A DNA stretch of 35,984 bases from Bacillota bacterium. Its GTDB lineage: Bacteria; Bacillota; Clostridia; Acetivibrionales; DSM-1351. The position numbers and the translations under genes are program-made. The DNA lies in the NCBI GenBank assembly GCA_023391425.1, contig JAEWAX010000075.1:1-35984 (forward strand), given 5' to 3'. This document shows, piece by piece, positions 15,652 to 24,006 of the stretch (position 1 is its first letter; each line of letters begins with the position of its first letter). The notes under the pieces are model-generated. The model was not told the DNA's origin and made no database searches. It saw nothing but the letters and a program-made list of their open reading frames with translations.

Positions 15652-17928
15652 CTATTCTACTCCTTTTAAGGAGCTTACCATGTCTATGCTTTTTACTTTA
15701 CTTGAAAACATGCGGTTGACGAGAAGAGATAACGCAAATGTTCCGATAATACTGTAAATGTATGATGATATAGAGATAACCGTCATGATATCAAAACTTT
15801 TTCTCATGTATACAAGAATATAGTCAATCAACCACCTACCTGTAGGGATACCTATTATAATTCCAAGGACTGTAAGCCATATATTTTGAGTAAGCAATAA
15901 CTTACGGATTTTTTTGGTCTTGAATCCTATTACCTTGAGTGTAGATAGTTCTCTTTGTCGTTCAGTAAAAGATAATACTCCGAGATTATAGAGTACAACT
16001 ACAGCCAATACTATTGCAGCTATTATCAATACATATATCAATATGTTCATAGCTTCTGTCATGGAATTGTAGCTTTCAGTTAGGGCTTCTATGGACCAAT
16101 TTTTTGCTACTCCAGCAATCTCGCTGTCAATTGCTTCAGCGGTAATAATTGATGTTGGTGCAAACTTGTAGCCAAGCTTTTCATATTCATACCTTGTCAT
16201 AGTAATTCCCTGTGAAATAGGATTTCGATAAATAGTTCCTACTGTGGAGGTAATCCATTGTTCTTCACCGTAAATATGCCATGAGAATTTATCTCCAACT
16301 CTAAGGTTTAAAAATTCTACCATTTTGTAACTAATAGAAATGCTGTTTTTAGGCAATTCGATATAGTTACGATTTGCATCTTGGTAACGGAGTAGTGTAA
16401 CTTTGTCTGTCACAAGAAGCTCACCGCTCTTTTTAACACCATTCGCTTTCATTTCAATGGTTCCCTCCAGCAATGCTTCACCATTATATTTATTAAGGAT
16501 AGAATTTATTTGTTCCTCTGATACAGACTCAGATAATGCCAGCTTTGTTTGGAAGGCGCTCAGCTCATGGTAATTCCAAGTAAGGATATCACTTATGCTA
16601 TCCTGAATTCCGAGGGAACATATTATGAGAGCTGTGCAGCCAAGTACGCCGACTATAGCCATTGTAGAACGCACTTTACTTCTAAAAACATCTCGCAAAT
16701 TCCATTGTGAATTAAAACCAAGTTTGCTCCAAAATTTTGTCTTCTCGAGAAGACCTTGTTTGATAGCTTTTGGTGCTTTAGGCCTTAATGTCTGTGAGGG
16801 CATATCCTTTAACACACTACGACAAGCGAAATAAGTTGTTAAGGTACAACCTGCAACAGAAGCTGTTGCCATAAGTATAACGGAAAACGAGAGTGCTGGT
16901 TGCCACTCGGGTAAGATAAATAAACTTTGCATAGGGATATAGAATAAATATGGCAATGTTAACGGTCCAACAATTGCACCTATCACAGCTCCCGCTAAGC
17001 TTAGCCATAAGCCATAAGAAACGTAGTGAAATAGGATACGTCTATTCTTAAAGCCAATAGCTTTTAGCGTACCAATTTGAGTCCTTTGATTATTGACCAT
17101 TCTTGCCATTGTTGTGAGTAAACTTAACATAGCAATGAGAAGAAAAGCGATGGGAAAAATTTGTCCCATTGCCTTATGTTCATTTATTTCTGAATCAAAC
17201 ATCGCATAGCTTTCCATGTTTTTTCTAGGAAGAAATACACTGTATTTCCCACCTAAAGCAGCATCGATTTCATCCTCGAGTTTAGTATCAGTTTCTGAGT
17301 TAGTAGTTGTAACTAAAAGCTCAGTATAGAAAATTGGCATTATATTCGGAAAAGCTTTATAGGAAAGATATCCAAAGCCATAATTAGCATGGTTTGGTAT
17401 GATATCAGTACTACCTGCAGAATAAATATATTCAGGATTTAATACTGTTCCCAGCACTTCTTTCTTGAAAGTCATATCATTTATAGTTAAAGAGATTGTA
17501 TCGCCTACCGTTATTCCCTTGGCATCTGCAAATAGACTATCAAGCCAAATACCATCTTTGTCAAGTGAGAATTCTTCACCGCTGACAAGTAAACACTTGG
17601 AAATCTTATTATCTTCCGAAAAGTGAAGAGTTAGTGTAGGGTTGTTTTCAAAATCAGCGATACTATTAAGAGTTAAGCGTCTCTGCACTCCAGTAACACC
17701 CTTCACTTTTGAAACTGTATTTGCGTCCTCCTCTGAAAAACCCTTGCCATAAATAATAGCATTTGTAAAATTAGTTTCTTCATAGTAATGATTGACTGTT
17801 GTTCTTAGCCCGTACCATTCACTACCAATACCAGCATAAATAAAAACACCTAAAAATGACATAAGGAATATAGCTATAAACTGTGTTTTGTTTAGTTTCA
17901 TATCTCTAAGCATTTTACGAAATAACAT
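15652..17928 (-). CDS. ABC transporter permease, FtsX/MacB-like, two FtsX domains
   Basis: About 758 residues. Layout: an N-terminal helix (about 15-38), an extracytoplasmic domain (about 40-250), a first FtsX domain with three helices (about 258-380; QIGTLKAIGFKNRRI is the typical coupling segment), another helix near 425-445, a second soluble domain, then a second FtsX domain (about 630-755; RELSTLKVIGFKTKKIRKLLL). Such permeases work with a LolD/MacB-type ATPase to export peptides or lipids, or in peptide-antibiotic resistance. I start it at the ATG at 17928, which overlaps the ATPase stop codon (TAATG) behind GAGGTG; a TTG two codons earlier is possible. A TetR gene lies divergently upstream of the ATPase. 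Confidence 0.92.
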   Translation of the reverse strand: MLFRKMLRDMKLNKTQFIAIFLMSFLGVFIYAGIGSEWYGLRTTVNHYYEETNFTNAIIYGKGFSEEDANTVSKVKGVTGVQRRLTLNSIADFENNPTLTLHFSEDNKISKCLLVSGEEFSLDKDGIWLDSLFADAKGITVGDTISLTINDMTFKKEVLGTVLNPEYIYSAGSTDIIPNHANYGFGYLSYKAFPNIMPIFYTELLVTTTNSETDTKLEDEIDAALGGKYSVFLPRKNMESYAMFDSEINEHKAMGQIFPIAFLLIAMLSLLTTMARMVNNQRTQIGTLKAIGFKNRRILFHYVSYGLWLSLAGAVIGAIVGPLTLPYLFYIPMQSLFILPEWQPALSFSVILMATASVAGCTLTTYFACRSVLKDMPSQTLRPKAPKAIKQGLLEKTKFWSKLGFNSQWNLRDVFRSKVRSTMAIVGVLGCTALIICSLGIQDSISDILTWNYHELSAFQTKLALSESVSEEQINSILNKYNGEALLEGTIEMKANGVKKSGELLVTDKVTLLRYQDANRNYIELPKNSISISYKMVEFLNLRVGDKFSWHIYGEEQWITSTVGTIYRNPISQGITMTRYEYEKLGYKFAPTSIITAEAIDSEIAGVAKNWSIEALTESYNSMTEAMNILIYVLIIAAIVLAVVVLYNLGVLSFTERQRELSTLKVIGFKTKKIRKLLLTQNIWLTVLGIIIGIPTGRWLIDYILVYMRKSFDIMTVISISSYIYSIIGTFALSLLVNRMFSSKVKSIDMVSSLKGVE

Positions 17929-18632
17929 TACCAATTCACCTCACTTACGGAAAGAGGAGTTTCATTAATTGTGATATCTCTCACTTTTCCGTTTTTAATT
18001 CTTATGACCTTATCTGCAGCTTGAGCCAATGCTGAGTTATGTGAAACGATAATAACTGTTTTATTTTCCTCCCTGCTCAACTGTTGAAGTAAGCTAAGAA
18101 TAACAACACCCGTTTCAGAATCCAATGCTCCTGTTGGCTCATCGCAAAGTAGCATAGTCGGATTCTTACAGATAGCTCTTGCAATAGAAACTCTTTGCTG
18201 TTCTCCGCCCGAAAGCTGTGAAGGGAATTTATTAAAGTGATCACCTAGGCCAACTGAAGTCAGTACTTTAGCCGCATCAAGTGAATTCTTTACAACTTCT
18301 TTTGTCAGTGCTACATTTTCGATAGCGGTTAAGGTAGGAATAAGGTTATAAAATTGGAAAACAAAGCCTACGTCTTCAGCACGGTATTCAGTCAATTTTT
18401 CATCCTTATACTCTGTTATTTTCTTTCCGTTAATAACAATTTCACCAGAGGTAGCAAAATCCATGCCTCCTAATAGATTTAAAACTGTGGATTTTCCTGC
18501 ACCGCTAGGTCCTAAGATAACAACGAACTCACCTTCATCAATTGTGAAACTGATATCATCAACTGCAAGTAGCTTTTTTTCTCCCAAATCATATTCCTTA
18601 GTAACCTTTTTAAATTCAATTAAACTTTTCAT
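17928..18632 (-). CDS. ABC transporter ATP-binding protein, LolD/MacB type
   Basis: 234 residues. Walker A GPSGAGKST (41-49), Q-loop FQFYNLIPTLTAIENV, signature LSGGEQQRVSIARAI, Walker B TMLLCDEPTGALD and the H-loop histidine in VIIVSHNSALAQAADKVI are all present. The subfamily is the one paired with FtsX-type permeases. GGAGGT precedes the ATG. It is the first gene of a two-gene operon, coupled by a stop/start overlap to the permease and driven by the promoter at 18739-18768, which abuts the palindrome next to the TetR gene. Confidence 0.96.
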   Translation of the reverse strand: MKSLIEFKKVTKEYDLGEKKLLAVDDISFTIDEGEFVVILGPSGAGKSTVLNLLGGMDFATSGEIVINGKKITEYKDEKLTEYRAEDVGFVFQFYNLIPTLTAIENVALTKEVVKNSLDAAKVLTSVGLGDHFNKFPSQLSGGEQQRVSIARAICKNPTMLLCDEPTGALDSETGVVILSLLQQLSREENKTVIIVSHNSALAQAADKVIRIKNGKVRDITINETPLSVSEVNW

Positions 18633-18738
18633 TGAGTTTACCTCCTACTTAATTACCCCTAATGGTTCTTAATTTTAACTATCTAATATTTTTAAAATAA
18701 ATTATGAATGTGAAGTATGTTTCAGATTTTATATATTT

Positions 18739-18833
18739 AGTATATGCTCCAAAGTTAATATTTGTCAACAATAATATGAATTTTATTTCATATTCATATT
18801 ATTGTTGACGCAAATGATAATAATTATTATAAT
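18739..18833. promoter_or_regulatory. divergent promoters flanking a perfect palindrome (TetR operator candidate)
   Basis: The palindrome has 18-nt perfect arms, GTCAACAATAATATGAAT (18764-18781) and its complement (18792-18809), with a 10-nt centre. Both -35 boxes lie at its outer ends. On the + strand TTGACG (18805-18810), 17 nt, TATAAT (18828-18833) points to the TetR gene; on the - strand TTGACA (18768-18763), 18 nt, TATACT (18744-18739) points to the ABC operon. One bound regulator could control both. Confidence 0.8.
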
Positions 18834-18845
18834 CATAGTAGTAGA

Positions 18846-18973
18846 TAGGAGCTTTCTTGGCTTCGGGAGGAGATGATTTTTACTCCACTGAGCTCTAGAA
18901 ATTGCAATCCAGGGTCGTATCTCTGCTTTACTGCATTATTGAAGCGGAGTATTAGCGGTAGTAGACATTGGAT
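18846..18973 (+). ncRNA. structured leader motif, copy 2
   Basis: It begins about 5 nt after the expected transcript start of the promoter at 18805-18833. Domain 1: GAGCT (18849-18853) / AGCTC (18891-18895) encloses a GGAG / CTCC hairpin. Domain 2: CTCTGCTT / GAAGCGGAG hairpin (18920-18950), then the conserved tail TTAGCGGTAGTAGACATTGGATAT. The TetR ribosome binding site starts about 8 nt after the tail, close enough for structure to affect translation. Confidence 0.5.
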
Positions 18974-18995
18974 ATTACATGGAGGTGCTAGATAG

Positions 18996-19601
18996 ATGAG
19001 TAGCCGGGAGGTACGTGAGCCAAAGCAACAGCGCTCAGTAGAAAAAAGAAAAAAAATAATTGAAGCGGGATTCCAGCTGTTTTGTGAAAAGGGATTTCAT
19101 AACACCAACACTGTAGAAATTGCGAAACTCGCAGGTGTATCAACAGGAATTGTATATAACTACTTTGTGGATAAAAAAGATATTTTTATTGCTGCCTTTG
19201 ACTCTTATGCCAACAGTATAATGCAGCCAGTGTTTGAAAATCTAACGACCCTACAAATGCCGATTGACTTACCAGCACAGATACGGAAAGTTATAGAAAT
19301 CTCAAATAAATCCCATAATATCGCAAAGTCGGCACACGAAGAAATGGAAGCTATGGCGCATATGGATGAGGACATACGCGAATTCTATTGTGAATTTAAA
19401 GCTAGATTGGTAAACAATATTGTCAAGCTGTTGGAAGAATACAACATCACGCCCACTCATGCTCATGAGAAAGTACACATTGCTTATGATATAGTAGAAA
19501 ACTTATGCCATGAGACTGTTTATCATCAGCATGAGTATATTAACTATGAGGTTATGACAGATGAGGCTATTAGGGTAATCACAGACATGTTCACATGCTA
19601 A
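18996..19601 (+). CDS. TetR/AcrR-family transcriptional regulator
   Basis: 201 residues. The N-terminal TetR helix-turn-helix is clear (about 15-60): KRKKIIEAGFQLFCEKGF, then NTVEIAKLAGVSTGIVYNYFVDKKDIF. The C-terminal ligand/dimer domain is all-helical and not assignable to an effector. GGAGGTG precedes the ATG. It is divergent from the FtsX-type ABC operon, with a perfect palindrome between the two promoters, so it very probably represses that exporter and itself. Its transcript carries a ~130-nt structured leader. The large YhgE-like gene 1.4 kb downstream is another possible target, since TetR regulators often neighbour such genes. Confidence 0.93.
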   Translation: MSSREVREPKQQRSVEKRKKIIEAGFQLFCEKGFHNTNTVEIAKLAGVSTGIVYNYFVDKKDIFIAAFDSYANSIMQPVFENLTTLQMPIDLPAQIRKVIEISNKSHNIAKSAHEEMEAMAHMDEDIREFYCEFKARLVNNIVKLLEEYNITPTHAHEKVHIAYDIVENLCHETVYHQHEYINYEVMTDEAIRVITDMFTC

Positions 19602-19693
19602 AGGTGTTATACTAGTTTGTATAAAGCGGTTAGTAATCGTTTATATAGTCTCAGTAAGCTTACGCAACATCGTAAAATGTTCAAACGTAGTTC

Positions 19694-19746
19694 AATACTA
19701 ATTCACATAAGAAAGTTGACTAATAGTTTTTATGTGAATTAGTATT
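19694..19746. terminator. long perfect inverted repeat after tetR
   Basis: A 17-bp perfect inverted repeat AATACTAATTCACATAA (19694-19710) / complement (19730-19746) with a 19-nt loop. It lies 93 nt after the TetR stop and could end that transcript, although the U-tract is poor. It directly abuts DnaA-box element C. Confidence 0.5.
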
Positions 19747-19759
19747 ATTATCTACACCA

Positions 19760-19851
19760 TATCCACACATATATAGCTTTATCAACAGTTTTATACACAA
19801 AATATTGTGTTTCTGTGGATAAGACTAAGACGATTCACATGATTATCCACA
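19760..19851 (-). promoter_or_regulatory. DnaA-box element C (five boxes, inverted copy of B)
   Basis: Read on the - strand: TGTGGATAA from 19851, TTATCCACA from 19822, TGTGTATAA from 19799, TGTTGATAA from 19787 and TGTGTGGATA from 19769; starts are 29, 23, 12 and 18 nt apart, as in element B. The sequence between boxes is partly conserved, so the two are copies of one element. It lies between tetR and the UDG-like gene. Confidence 0.7.
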
Positions 19852-20121
19852 GAATTTCAACATTATACTCACATTGGAGCCTTATTGCACTTTATATATA
19901 ATTCTGATTAATCCAGTTACATATATTATTCTCAATTTCATAAGGGTAAGAAAAATCCATTTTTTCACAAATATCATGTGATAAGCGTTTAAATAATTTA
20001 ACTTTGCTAAAAGACTGCAGCTATCTTTTCTATCAATTTAAGGCATGGACAAATATTATTTTAAATATGACACACTGCTGTCAAGTCTTTTAGATATTAT
20101 AAAGTTAAATATATTTCAAAG

Positions 20122-20230
20122 ATTCAGGGGGAGTTTTCACACTTCTTGAATTGTTGAAATCGCGAGCCAGTGTTGTAGCGTCGCTTTTACCCCACTTATA
20201 GAAGATGGAATATCAGCGGCGGTAGACATC
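20122..20230 (+). ncRNA. structured leader motif, copy 3
   Basis: Domain 1 is weaker: ATTCA (20122-20126) / TGAAT (20147-20151) and a CGC / GCG pair. Domain 2: CGCTTTTACCCCACTT pairs with AAGATGGAATATCAGCG (20182-20218) around ATAG, then the tail GGCGGTAGACATC. A ribosome binding site (AAGGAG) follows about 10 nt after the tail, immediately before the UDG-like gene. Confidence 0.48.
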
Positions 20231-20256
20231 AGAAAAAGCAAAGGAGAAAGTTTTGG

Positions 20257-20868
20257 ATGATTATAAATATTGAAGAATATTTATTAGAATTTATGCAGGG
20301 AAAAAACATACCAATTAATCAAATTCAGCTTCCAAATATTGAAATAGATACTGAAAAAATAAAAGTAATTATGATAAATGAAGTTCCACCTGAAAAACCA
20401 GATGATTATTTTTACAGTAAAAGTACAAGTCCAGATTTTATGAAGACAACCCTTGGACTATTCCACAATGCCAACATTAATGTGGATAATATTAATGATA
20501 TCGTAAATATGGGCATATACATTACGACTGCTGTTAAATCTCAAAAGACGGGATATACTGTATATACTGATAAAATTATTGAGCATCTACCTATATTAGA
20601 AGAGGAGATTAGATTGTTTCCAAATTTAGCAGTGGTTATGCTAATGGGGGATGTGGCAAAAAAGGCATTTAACTTAATTGCTAAAAGAAACACAGGAAGG
20701 AACTGTATACCGTCTGGCTCAACTTATAAAATACGTGAAAATGAATTCTATTATGGTAGCCTGCGGGTTTTTCCCTCGTATATTATGACAGGGGGAAATA
20801 TTCTGATAGAAAAGTCAAAATGTACTATGATTTCAGACGATATTACGAGAATGATAAAATTAATATAA
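20257..20868 (+). CDS. uracil-DNA glycosylase superfamily-like protein
   Basis: 203 residues. The order of motifs resembles the UDG fold: KVIMINEVPP (about 36-45, in place of the GEAPG water-activating motif), an NMGIYITTAVK segment in the middle, VVMLMGDVAKKAFN (a strand-turn-helix found in family 4/5-like enzymes) and RVFPSYIMTG near the C-terminus in place of the HPS-type loop. Both catalytic motifs are atypical, so the substrate, or even glycosylase activity, is uncertain. GGAG lies upstream of the ATG behind leader motif copy 3. A decayed copy of its 3' end lies at 23899-23946. A bidirectional terminator follows. Confidence 0.6.
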   Translation: MIINIEEYLLEFMQGKNIPINQIQLPNIEIDTEKIKVIMINEVPPEKPDDYFYSKSTSPDFMKTTLGLFHNANINVDNINDIVNMGIYITTAVKSQKTGYTVYTDKIIEHLPILEEEIRLFPNLAVVMLMGDVAKKAFNLIAKRNTGRNCIPSGSTYKIRENEFYYGSLRVFPSYIMTGGNILIEKSKCTMISDDITRMIKLI

Positions 20869-20913
20869 TTGGTTGAAGAATGGCTAACTGTCCGAAAAGT
20901 CAGCCCGTATACG

Positions 20914-20966
20914 AAAAAACCTCCCTTCATCTGGTACTTAAAGCACCAGTATAAAGGAGGTTTTTA
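20914..20966. terminator. bidirectional terminator
   Basis: AAAAAACCTCC pairs with GGAGGTTTTT, with an inner CTGGT / ACCAG stem. Runs of A and T on both sides serve the convergent UDG-like and YhgE-like genes. Confidence 0.9.
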
Positions 20967-20996
20967 AATTACACTAACTTGAAGTACGGATAAATC

Positions 20997-23492
20997 CTAA
21001 ACTTCCGCAGCATGGTTCTCTCTATTGTGAACAAACTCACTCTCTATGTCATCGAGAGACTTAGCCTTTTTCCTACCTGTGAGCCACAGAGATGCTACCA
21101 GGAATACAACCATTATTACTGCAAGTACTATAATATTCTGGTTAAGGAAACTGTTGTTGTGGCCTGAAATTGCTTCTTTAAGTGCATATATTGCATAAGT
21201 CATAGGCATGTATGGGTTTATGCTAGAAAAGAATTTTGGAACCAATTCGTTCGGGAAAGTACCACCGCTAGCTGTAAGCTGGAGAATAAGTAGTAGTATT
21301 ACAAGGAACTTTCCTACATCTCCGAGGTGTACAATCAGGAACTGTACTATGGATATAAAGCATAGCGAAACCAAAATAATTACTGCAAAGAACATAGGCT
21401 TATTTGTAAGCTGTAGATCCAAAGCATTTATAAGTACTAATGCCAGAGCTAAAGCCTGTACAATCCCTATAAGAGGATAAACCAAGAACTTGACATCCAT
21501 ATGCATATTTTTTACAAGCTTCTTCTTGAACCTCATTTGTGGATTGAGATAAATCATAATATACATGATTAGTGCTCCGACCCAGAGTGAGAGGGATATG
21601 AAGTAAGGTGCAAATGCAGTTCCGTAATCGCTTACTGGATCTACAGCTTTCTCATCTAAACTTACAGGATCTGAAACATATTCAGCCAATCCATTTAGAT
21701 TTGCAACCTTGTCATTAGCTTCATTTTGCTTATCAATAACTTTGTTATATGCTTCTGTTACCTTTTTATCAAGCTCTCCTGCACCAGCTTGTATTTTCTT
21801 TTCGCCATCCAAGATTTTTTGTGCATTTGTTCCAAGCTCTTTACTGCCACTGTTGATTTGTTGTACACCGCTCTTAAGCTCGGAAACGCCAGAGTTCAAC
21901 TTCTTAGCTCCGTCAGCCAACTGTCCTGCGCTTGATGCTGCCAGCCCGATGCTGCCTGAAGCTTTCTGGATTCCTGCATCAAGTGTAGAATATCCGTTCT
22001 TAAGCTGTGTTGCACCGCTTGATGCTTGGGATATCGCTGCAATCATCTGTGTTGTTCCACTTGACAGAGTATCAAGTCCTGTGGAAATCTTATCACCACC
22101 AGCTACAAGGCTATCTGTACCTTCAGCGAGTTTGGCTGCAGCTTGTGATAGCTGAGGAGCACCGTCAACAAACTTTGTAACACCATCATTTATTTGCTTA
22201 CTTCCAGCAACAAGCTGCTGTGAGCCTGTGGAAAGTGCGTTTACACTTGTCTTAATATTGTCTGATGCAGCATTAAGCTGATCAAGAGAACCCTCTGATT
22301 TTTGCATAATAGCAACTATGCTTTGAATATTTTTGTCGCTCATTGCTTCAGGGTGTTCTTTTATATATGTGCTGAGCAGAGTAGCAACATTTTTATCTGT
22401 ATCTGTAAGGGTTTTAACACCCTCTACATACTGACTAACTCCTTTATCAAGTTCTCCCATTTTTGTAGAAAATGTTGAAACGCTAGCGTGGTATTGTGAT
22501 GAGCCTGTTTTTAGAGGTTCCAACTGTGTTGCAAGAGGTGCTACCCCTTCACCAAATGCCTTGAGTCCCTGTGTGTAAGTAGTAAGTCCTTTGTTGTACT
22601 GCTGTATACCTAATTTCAGATCGGGAAGCTCGCTATTCATCTTAGTAGCTCCGTTATTGATTTTAAGTAGACCAGAATCAAGCGCAGTTAAATTTTTGTT
22701 GAACAAAGTTGAACCATCAGTAAGTAATTTAAATTGAGGAATACTTGATGAGAGAGCATTGGCAAACTCCTTCTGTTTTGATGCAAGGGTATTGCTGCCG
22801 CTATACAGAGTATTTACTCCATTGCCTGCTTTGTCTAGGGCACTACTAAGTTGATCTATACCACTGTTGAATTTTACCTGGCTATCAACAAGTGTGCCCA
22901 TGCTTTCTTCTATTTTGCTTGTGCCATCCTTTTGCATGGTGTTAAGACCGTCGCTAAGCTCCGTGAGCTGATCGGGCAGCTTCTTGGTTTCATCTGTAAC
23001 GTACTGAACCATTTCTTTTGTGATGTTTGTGGATACTTTGTTTTCAAGTTCCATCATCGCTCTGCTCAAAATCTGTGAAGCAAGATAGTTCCTTTTTTGT
23101 TCGGGTTCGTAGATAATAACACCCTGTTTTTTATCCTTCGTATCAGCTGTTGCAATATTAGCTGAAAAATTTTCTGGGATATTTACAATTGCATAGTACT
23201 TCCTGTCATTGAGACCCGTTTTAGCTTCGGCCTTATCTGTAAAGACCCATTTAAGTTCTGTGTTATCTTTAAGCTCATCTACAAGTTCATTACCGACATT
23301 CTTTTGCTCGGAGTTTATCATTGCACCCTTATCTTCGTTTACAACTGCTACAGGAAGCTGATCCAGCTTGCTGTATGGATCCCAGAAGGCACTGAGGTAG
23401 AAATAGCTGTACATTAAAGGGATAATTATTATTGCCAAAACAACTGCTATTCTTTTTCCATCCCTTTTAATGTCGAAAATTGGTTCTTTCAT
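20997..23492 (-). CDS. YhgE/Pip-family membrane protein
   Basis: 831 residues. An N-terminal membrane helix (about 15-33) precedes the YhgE signature YFYLSAFWDPYSKLDQLPVAVVNEDKG and an extracytoplasmic domain to about residue 170. About 430 residues of short Gly/Ser/Leu-rich repeats follow (patterns such as GLNTLSSGTTQM and LADGAKKLNSGVSEL), predicted long helices or coiled coils. Five to six membrane helices of ABC-2 permease type end the protein (about 635-800). Relatives include the phage-infection protein Pip of lactococci and B. subtilis YhgE; they are linked to envelope function and secretion, but the transported substrate is not established. GGAG precedes the ATG. The gene is monocistronic. 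Confidence 0.9.
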   Translation of the reverse strand: MKEPIFDIKRDGKRIAVVLAIIIIPLMYSYFYLSAFWDPYSKLDQLPVAVVNEDKGAMINSEQKNVGNELVDELKDNTELKWVFTDKAEAKTGLNDRKYYAIVNIPENFSANIATADTKDKKQGVIIYEPEQKRNYLASQILSRAMMELENKVSTNITKEMVQYVTDETKKLPDQLTELSDGLNTMQKDGTSKIEESMGTLVDSQVKFNSGIDQLSSALDKAGNGVNTLYSGSNTLASKQKEFANALSSSIPQFKLLTDGSTLFNKNLTALDSGLLKINNGATKMNSELPDLKLGIQQYNKGLTTYTQGLKAFGEGVAPLATQLEPLKTGSSQYHASVSTFSTKMGELDKGVSQYVEGVKTLTDTDKNVATLLSTYIKEHPEAMSDKNIQSIVAIMQKSEGSLDQLNAASDNIKTSVNALSTGSQQLVAGSKQINDGVTKFVDGAPQLSQAAAKLAEGTDSLVAGGDKISTGLDTLSSGTTQMIAAISQASSGATQLKNGYSTLDAGIQKASGSIGLAASSAGQLADGAKKLNSGVSELKSGVQQINSGSKELGTNAQKILDGEKKIQAGAGELDKKVTEAYNKVIDKQNEANDKVANLNGLAEYVSDPVSLDEKAVDPVSDYGTAFAPYFISLSLWVGALIMYIMIYLNPQMRFKKKLVKNMHMDVKFLVYPLIGIVQALALALVLINALDLQLTNKPMFFAVIILVSLCFISIVQFLIVHLGDVGKFLVILLLILQLTASGGTFPNELVPKFFSSINPYMPMTYAIYALKEAISGHNNSFLNQNIIVLAVIMVVFLVASLWLTGRKKAKSLDDIESEFVHNRENHAAEV

Positions 23493-23898
23493 TTAGTCAC
23501 TCTCCTTTATCTTAGATTTTGCTTGATATTTGGAATTTCGTATTACGTCAATGCAAAGTAAAATAGTAGCATCTGCATTGATTATCTTTGAATTGCTTAA
23601 GCATCAAATACCACATAAAGGTTGATAATCAATTTAGAAAAATCTGATAGAAGTAATGCCAAACAATTTTAGATGCCTTTAGTTTGAAATTCAAAATATA
23701 TTACATTCAAAATATAGTGCTATCCAAGTTAAATGTAAATGGCGACGTAAATGTGATAAATCCGTTTTTAGGCAATCATCTGCATTATGCTTAAAATTGC
23801 TCTCAATTTCGCTGAGTTTATTAAATATATAGATTTGTGAGAAATCACTAATATTAACAATTAAGCATAGCAGCTTTAGTGTAAAATTATGATTGTAT
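23493..23898. other. intergenic region upstream of the YhgE-like gene
   Basis: About 400 nt of A+T-rich DNA without a supportable ORF. It must hold the promoter of the YhgE-like gene (- strand), which I cannot place firmly. A short direct repeat ATTCAAAATATA occurs twice near 23690-23717. Confidence 0.5.
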
Positions 23899-23946
23899 TA
23901 TGTTATGATTATTTCAATCGATATTACGAGATTGATAAAATTAATA
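23899..23946 (+). pseudogene. remnant of a second UDG-like gene 3' end
   Basis: CGATATTACGAGA-TGATAAAATTAATA matches the last ~29 nt of the gene at 20257-20868 with a single difference, and the preceding bases also match with small indels. Read in frame it gives MIISIDITRLIKLI against MISDDITRMIKLI in the intact gene. No upstream part of the gene remains. Confidence 0.6.
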
Positions 23947-23964
23947 CCGTATGATTTCGCATAT

Positions 23965-24003
23965 AAAAAAGCCACTTGCTATATTTCTACAGCCAAGTGG
24001 CTT
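23965..24003 (-). terminator. hairpin terminator, paralogue of the one at 28601
   Basis: A perfect 10-bp stem AAGCCACTTG / CAAGTGGCTT with flanking A/T runs. About 32 of 39 positions match the tRNA-Arg terminator at 28601-28641. It now follows the gene at 24058-24534 on the - strand. Confidence 0.75.
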
Positions 24004-24006
24004 GTC

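Noticed and set aside
21709..22155. 148-codon ORF antisense to the YhgE-like gene
   Set aside because: A product of the Gly/Ser repeat coding on the other strand; Pro/Ser/Ala-rich with no start signal.
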